Of a stretch of 15,954 nucleotides of DNA, positions 12,422 to 15,954 are shown piece by piece. Within the stretch, counting starts at the first letter, position 1, and each line of letters begins with the position of its first letter. The notes under the pieces were generated by a model. It did not search any database. It had not been told where the DNA came from and saw only the letters and a list, made by a program, of their open reading frames with translations. The stretch is from Deltaproteobacteria bacterium UBA5799 (GTDB lineage: Bacteria > Desulfobacterota > GWC2-55-46): assembly GCA_002418185.1 (NCBI GenBank), contig DIDN01000154.1:1-15954 (forward strand). Reading direction: 5' to 3'. A program made the translations under genes and the position numbers.

Positions 12422-13035
12422 CACACCTTATGGCCAAGGGGTACTCATACGTCCTCCTCAAGGAATGGCTCGGAGCCGAGGAGGCCCGTTGTTCGCCATT
12501 GATAGAGGGGCTTCTGCCTCACCAGAAGCTCCTTCTTTTTTCCGAGGGCTCGATGACGCTGGAGCTCGAGCTCCTTACCCGGTCGCGCGTCGAAGCCGAG
12601 GTGAGGTTCACGGGCGAAGCCCTGCTCACCGGTGAAGAGGCCTCCTGCCTCGGGGCCGCGCCCGGAGGCAAGGCGACCGAAAGGGAGGTCTGGCTGACGG
12701 CAGGGGGCAGGAAGCTCCTCTACGCCCGCACGCTCATACCCGTTGACATGATTGAGCCCAAGCTCTACCAGGCGCTTTACGGGAACGGCAAGGCGGAGTC
12801 AGAGCCGCTGGGCAGGGTACTTGCCGAAAACGGGATCCTCTTCGGCAAGGAACGGCTCGAGATCGGTGTAGTCAAGTGCCCGCCTGTTTCGCTTGAGCTT
12901 GGCGCCGCTCCCGAGACGCCGCTTTTCGCCCGGAGGTACGTCCTTTTCAACGGAAACGAGGAACGCTGGACAATAAAGGCCGCGGTCGCTGAGATATTCA
13001 GCCCCGAGCTTACAGGCCTCACCGTAAGGAGCTGA
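12412..13035 (+). CDS. ubiC: Chorismate pyruvate-lyase-like protein (UbiC)
   Basis: Chorismate lyase splits chorismate into 4-hydroxybenzoate and pyruvate, the committed step to ubiquinone. The 207-aa protein follows the family plan: LFSEGSMTLELELL (42-55), EREVWLTAGGRKLLYARTLIPV (90-111), PLGRVLAENGILFGKERLEIG (132-152), LFARRYVLFNG (171-181) and AVAEIFSPEL (191-200). Arg91 and Glu194 align by context with the E. coli catalytic residues Arg76 and Glu155. The sequence is diverged from E. coli UbiC. The assignment rests on this pattern plus the immediate ubiA and ubiD neighbours. Two starts compete: GTG at 12412 with AAAGG about 8 bases upstream, or ATG at 12430 just behind a promoter-like -10. 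The stop is 2 bp before ubiA. Confidence 0.82.
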   Translation: MIISHLMAKGYSYVLLKEWLGAEEARCSPLIEGLLPHQKLLLFSEGSMTLELELLTRSRVEAEVRFTGEALLTGEEASCLGAAPGGKATEREVWLTAGGRKLLYARTLIPVDMIEPKLYQALYGNGKAESEPLGRVLAENGILFGKERLEIGVVKCPPVSLELGAAPETPLFARRYVLFNGNEERWTIKAAVAEIFSPELTGLTVRS

Positions 13036-13037
13036 GC

Positions 13038-13916
13038 ATGGGCCAGGGCTCGGTCGCAGCCGGGGAGAAATTCCATGCGATATCGGACCTCATAAGGCTT
13101 CCGAAGCAGCAGGGCACTCTCCTTCTACTCTGGCCCACCATGTGGTCGCTCTTTATCGCTTCCGGCGGCTCCCCGGGACTTAAACTGCTCTTCGTCTTCA
13201 CAGCCGGGACGTTCCTAATGAGGAGCGCGGGCTGCGCAATAAACGACATCGCCGACAGGGGTTTCGACCCGTTCGTTGAAAGGACCAGGGCCCGGCCCCT
13301 GGCGAGCGGCAGGCTTAACGTGAAAGAGGCGGCCCTGGTCTGCGCCGCCCTCACGCTTCTGGCCTTCGTGCTGGTTTTGCAGCTCAACAGGCTTACCATA
13401 CTCCTTTCATTCGCGGGCCTGGCCCTTGCGGGCGCCTACCCCTTTGTCAAGCGCGTAAGCCACTTCCCACAGGTGGTGCTCGGGGCGGCCTTCGGATGGG
13501 GCGCGGTCATGGCCTGGAGCGCAGTTAAGGGCGAGGTCGGGGCCGCGGCCCTCCTTATTTTCCTCGCGAACGTGTTCTGGTCGACCGCATACGACACGAT
13601 ATACGCGCTCATGGACAAGGAGGACGACTTGAGGGTGGGCGTAAAATCGACCGCCATCTTCTTCGGCGCCTCGGTACACAGGGCGCTCCTCATACTTTAC
13701 GTGCTTTTCGCCCTGGCACTCGGCGCAGGGGCGGCGATCGCCGGGCTCGGTGCCGTGTTCTTCTCGGGCCTCGCCGTCTGCCTTGCGCTCTTTTTGGCAG
13801 CGGCGGCTTCGGTGAGGAAAAACGGCACGCGCGAGGCCGCGTTCAAGGGCTTCCAGGCAAACGCGCTTATCGGCGGTCTCGTCCTCTTCTTCATAATCAT
13901 CGACATGAATCTCTGA
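13038..13916 (+). CDS. ubiA: 4-hydroxybenzoate polyprenyltransferase UbiA
   Basis: UbiA is an intramembrane prenyltransferase that attaches the polyprenyl tail to 4-hydroxybenzoate. The 292-aa protein is strongly hydrophobic with about nine predicted helices. Both Mg-diphosphate motifs are present: NDIADRGFD (69-77, the NDxxDxxxD type) and YDTIYALMDKEDDLRVGVKS (185-204, carrying Asp186, Asp193 and Asp197). The end LIRLPKQQGTLLLLWPT resembles the first helix of the family. AAGGAG lies 6 bases before the ATG (13026-13031), inside the ubiC 3' end; the gap to ubiC is 2 bp and to ubiD 8 bp, so the genes form one transcription unit. The ubiC neighbour favours 4-hydroxybenzoate as substrate. Confidence 0.94.
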   Translation: MGQGSVAAGEKFHAISDLIRLPKQQGTLLLLWPTMWSLFIASGGSPGLKLLFVFTAGTFLMRSAGCAINDIADRGFDPFVERTRARPLASGRLNVKEAALVCAALTLLAFVLVLQLNRLTILLSFAGLALAGAYPFVKRVSHFPQVVLGAAFGWGAVMAWSAVKGEVGAAALLIFLANVFWSTAYDTIYALMDKEDDLRVGVKSTAIFFGASVHRALLILYVLFALALGAGAAIAGLGAVFFSGLAVCLALFLAAAASVRKNGTREAAFKGFQANALIGGLVLFFIIIDMNL

Positions 13917-13924
13917 GAGGGAAG

Positions 13925-15376
13925 ATGCGCTATAACGACATGAGGGAATTCCTGGGAGAGCTCGAATCAAAGGGGCTTCTAAAACGCGTAAAAGCGGAAG
14001 TGGACCCGCACCTCGAAGCCTCTGCCATTATGGAGAGGCTCGTAAAGGCCGGCGGCCCTGCGGTCGTCTTCGAAAAGGTCAAGGGGCATGGGATGCCGAT
14101 TATCGGGAACCTCTTCGGCACTGCGGAAAGGGTCGCGCTGGGCCTGGGCGTAACCGAGGAAGAGCTTGCCGGGATCGGGAGCTTCATAGCCGCCCTCCAG
14201 CGCCCGCAGCCGCCCGAAGGCCTCTGGGACGCGGTAAAGAAGATACCCTATTTCGGCAAGGTCCTCACCCTCGGCCCAAAGACCGTGAAGAACGGCCCCT
14301 GCCAGGAGGTCGTCCATACCGATAAAGCCGACCTCTCGAAGATACCCGTAATCAAATGCTGGCCCGGGGACGCGGCGCCGCTTATCACGTGGCCGCTCGT
14401 GGTGACGCAGTCGCCAAAAGGCGGGCCGTATAACGTCGGCGTATACAGGATGCAATACATCGACAATAAGCGCGCGATAATGAGGTGGCTAAAGCACCGG
14501 GGCGGCGCAACGCACCAGAGGGAATGGGAAAAGGAAGGAAGGCCCATGCCCGTTGCGGTGGCCATAGGCTGCGACCCGGCTACGACAATCGCGGGCGTAA
14601 CGCCAGTTCCAGAGGGCGTGGGCGAATTCCATTTCGCGGGGGTCCTCCGGAAAAAGGCCATAGAGCTCGTCGAGTGCAAGACAGTGCCCTTGAAGGTGCC
14701 CGCGACAGCCGAGATAGTCCTCGAAGGGGAGATACGCCACGGAGATCTTGAGATTGAAGGCCCCTTCGGCGACCACACCGGCTACTATAACGCGCCCGAG
14801 CCCTTCCCAATATTTCATTTGAAGGCCGTAACCCACAGGAAAGACCCGCTCTATCTTACGACCATAACAGGCAGGCCGCCCAAGGAGGACGCGGTCATCG
14901 GGACTGTTTTGAACAAGCTCTATCTCCCTTCTCTCAAGCTCCAGTTCCCGGAGGTCGTGGACTTCAGCCTCCCGATGGAAGCGGTCTCGTACCGGATAGC
15001 AGTCGTCTCGATAAAAAAGGAGTACCCCGGCCACGCGCGGAGGATAATGATGGGCCTCTGGGGCGTATTGAAGCAGTTCATGTACGTCAAGTACATAATC
15101 GTCGTTGACGACGACATAGACGTGCACAACTGGGCGGACGTCATATGGGCGATATCGACGAGGGTGGACCCGAAGAGGGACACCCTAATAATAGAGAACA
15201 CTCCGATTGACTATCTCGACTTCTCCTCGCCGCTTGATAACCTGGGGAGCAAAATGGGCATTGACGCGACGAACAAGCAGCCGCCCGAGGTCACCCGCAA
15301 GTGGGGCGAGAAGATGGAGATGGATAAGATGATAGAGGAGCTTGTCGAGAAGAGGTGGAAGGAGTACGGGTTATAA
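13925..15376 (+). CDS. ubiD: UbiD-family decarboxylase
   Basis: UbiD removes the carboxyl group of 3-polyprenyl-4-hydroxybenzoate, using prenylated FMN made by UbiX. At 483 aa it is near the E. coli length (about 497). Visible family features: cofactor-site PYNVGVYRMQ (168-177, Asn170 and Arg175), HRGGATH (191-197), GEFHFAG (233-239, Glu234), the active-site loop EGPFGDHTGYY (278-288, Glu278 and Asp283), TTITGRPPKED, VDDDIDVHNWADVIWA, and the UbiD ending SPLDNLGSKMGIDATNK. AGAGGG lies shortly before the ATG. It is the third gene of the ubiC-ubiA-ubiD set. No ubiX is in the window; it must be elsewhere. The gene is intact to its normal carboxyl end, directly at a sharp drop in G+C content. Confidence 0.95.
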   Translation: MRYNDMREFLGELESKGLLKRVKAEVDPHLEASAIMERLVKAGGPAVVFEKVKGHGMPIIGNLFGTAERVALGLGVTEEELAGIGSFIAALQRPQPPEGLWDAVKKIPYFGKVLTLGPKTVKNGPCQEVVHTDKADLSKIPVIKCWPGDAAPLITWPLVVTQSPKGGPYNVGVYRMQYIDNKRAIMRWLKHRGGATHQREWEKEGRPMPVAVAIGCDPATTIAGVTPVPEGVGEFHFAGVLRKKAIELVECKTVPLKVPATAEIVLEGEIRHGDLEIEGPFGDHTGYYNAPEPFPIFHLKAVTHRKDPLYLTTITGRPPKEDAVIGTVLNKLYLPSLKLQFPEVVDFSLPMEAVSYRIAVVSIKKEYPGHARRIMMGLWGVLKQFMYVKYIIVVDDDIDVHNWADVIWAISTRVDPKRDTLIIENTPIDYLDFSSPLDNLGSKMGIDATNKQPPEVTRKWGEKMEMDKMIEELVEKRWKEYGL

Positions 15377-15377
15377 T

Positions 15378-15954
15378 ATGTTCGACTATATTGAATACAT
15401 AAATAATTTTCCATATAACAATTTGATAGCTCTTGGGATAGGGTCTATTGGAATTTTTTTAGCAATTATATTTTATTTTAAAGCTCTGAAAAATAAAAAA
15501 CCCGTCTATGCAATCAGGAGCTTCAATATTATAAAGGATTTTGTGAGTGGAATTGAAAAATTAGAAATACTTTTTTCAGGTCAAAAAATACAAAACTTAA
15601 CAGCTTCAAAGATCATTTTTTTTAACAAAGGAAAAGAAACGATAAATGGTGCAGATATCTCTTCCGCAGACCCTTTGCGAATTGAAGTTGGTAACAATAT
15701 AAAAATCCTATCGTTCTCTGTTTTAGAAAGTAAACCTGCAAACAATTTTCTTTTGACTCTTGAGGAAGATGGTTCTAGTGTTCTTGTGAATTTTGATTAT
15801 ATTGACTTTGAAGAGGGTGTATTATTTAAAATTCTACATACTGGAAAATCGTCTTCAGACCTGAAATTCGTTGGTAGCATGAAGGGTGCGAAGTCACTTA
15901 AAAAGATTAATCCCCTTGCGGTTGAAGAGTCAAAATTACAGAAAATAAATCCTC
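15378..15954 (+). CDS. Partial membrane-anchored protein of unknown function
   Basis: An open frame runs from the ATG at 15378 to the window edge with no stop (192 codons read). I do not recognise the protein. It begins MFDYIEYINNFPYN, has one transmembrane helix (about 16-36, rich in Ile, Leu, Gly and Phe), a short basic stop at KALKNKK, and then a soluble part that looks beta-rich. Distinctive stretches are IIFFNKGKETI (79-89), VNFDYIDFEEGVLFKILHTG (137-156) and GSMKGAKSL (166-174). Continuous coding over 577 bases of AT-rich DNA supports a real gene. It starts one base after the ubiD stop. The codons are AT-rich (TTT, ATT, AAA), unlike the GC-rich neighbours, which suggests horizontal acquisition. 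AAGGAG (15359-15364) is 13 bases upstream, farther than usual. Confidence 0.75.
   Translation, partial: MFDYIEYINNFPYNNLIALGIGSIGIFLAIIFYFKALKNKKPVYAIRSFNIIKDFVSGIEKLEILFSGQKIQNLTASKIIFFNKGKETINGADISSADPLRIEVGNNIKILSFSVLESKPANNFLLTLEEDGSSVLVNFDYIDFEEGVLFKILHTGKSSSDLKFVGSMKGAKSLKKINPLAVEESKLQKINP

Noticed and set aside
15342..15377. TATAAT at 15372-15377 as promoter of the last ORF
   Set aside because: The hexamer overlaps the ubiD stop and abuts the ATG at 15378, so the transcript would start inside the gene. No -35 box is found at the right distance.
1..15954. CRISPR array, insertion sequence or prophage structural genes
   Set aside because: No regularly spaced repeats, transposase-like protein or phage structural gene was seen in any frame.

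Overview
The window is a chromosomal segment of a GC-rich bacterium (about 60% G+C by eye) that uses AGG and ATA codons freely. The run mnmG-rsmG-parA-parB-bactofilin, the parS variant TGTTCCACGTGGAACA and the DksA-like and CI-like regulators fit the old Deltaproteobacteria (Desulfobacterota and relatives) best, but the phylum is an inference. Most of the window is core chromosome. Only the last ~580 bases look like accessory DNA.

Layout. 1-229: non-coding, with two nested inverted repeats. 230-7707: seven minus-strand genes, in transcription order mnmG, rsmG, parA, parB, bactofilin, a 486-514 bp hairpin-rich gap, a CLC-type anion transporter and nfi (endonuclease V). Three perfect parS sites lie in the gaps around rsmG. 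This is the origin-proximal chromosome segregation locus, linked to tRNA/rRNA modification and to a bactofilin cytoskeleton gene. 7708-7993: divergent promoter region. 7994-9787 (+): a TraR/DksA zinc-finger protein with a Lys/Ala-rich tail, a strong terminator, then the flavin transferase apbE. 9804-11296 (-): ruvX and mltG. 11399-11473 (+): tRNA-Val(CAC), with a promoter back to back with that of ruvX. 11584-12336 (+): a perfect consensus promoter, a ~180-nt structured leader, a CI-repressor-type HTH protein and a terminator. 12412-15376 (+): ubiC-like, ubiA and ubiD, tightly packed. 15378-end: an AT-rich ORF cut by the window edge.

How the genes work together. ParA, ParB and the parS sites form one partition system; the neighbouring bactofilin may be a scaffold for it, as known in Myxococcus. 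The ubi genes encode three early steps of ubiquinone head-group assembly: chorismate to 4-hydroxybenzoate, prenylation, decarboxylation. MltG trims or terminates peptidoglycan strands, RuvX acts in 16S rRNA processing, and ApbE flavinylates exported redox proteins.

The items most worth a second look are the structured leader before the CI-like gene, the sharp composition break at the ubiD stop codon with an unrecognised membrane-anchored protein, the trio of parS sites, the near-leaderless promoter layouts, and a CLC protein with valine at the internal proton-glutamate position. No complete novel system is visible. The likeliest place for one is beyond the right edge.
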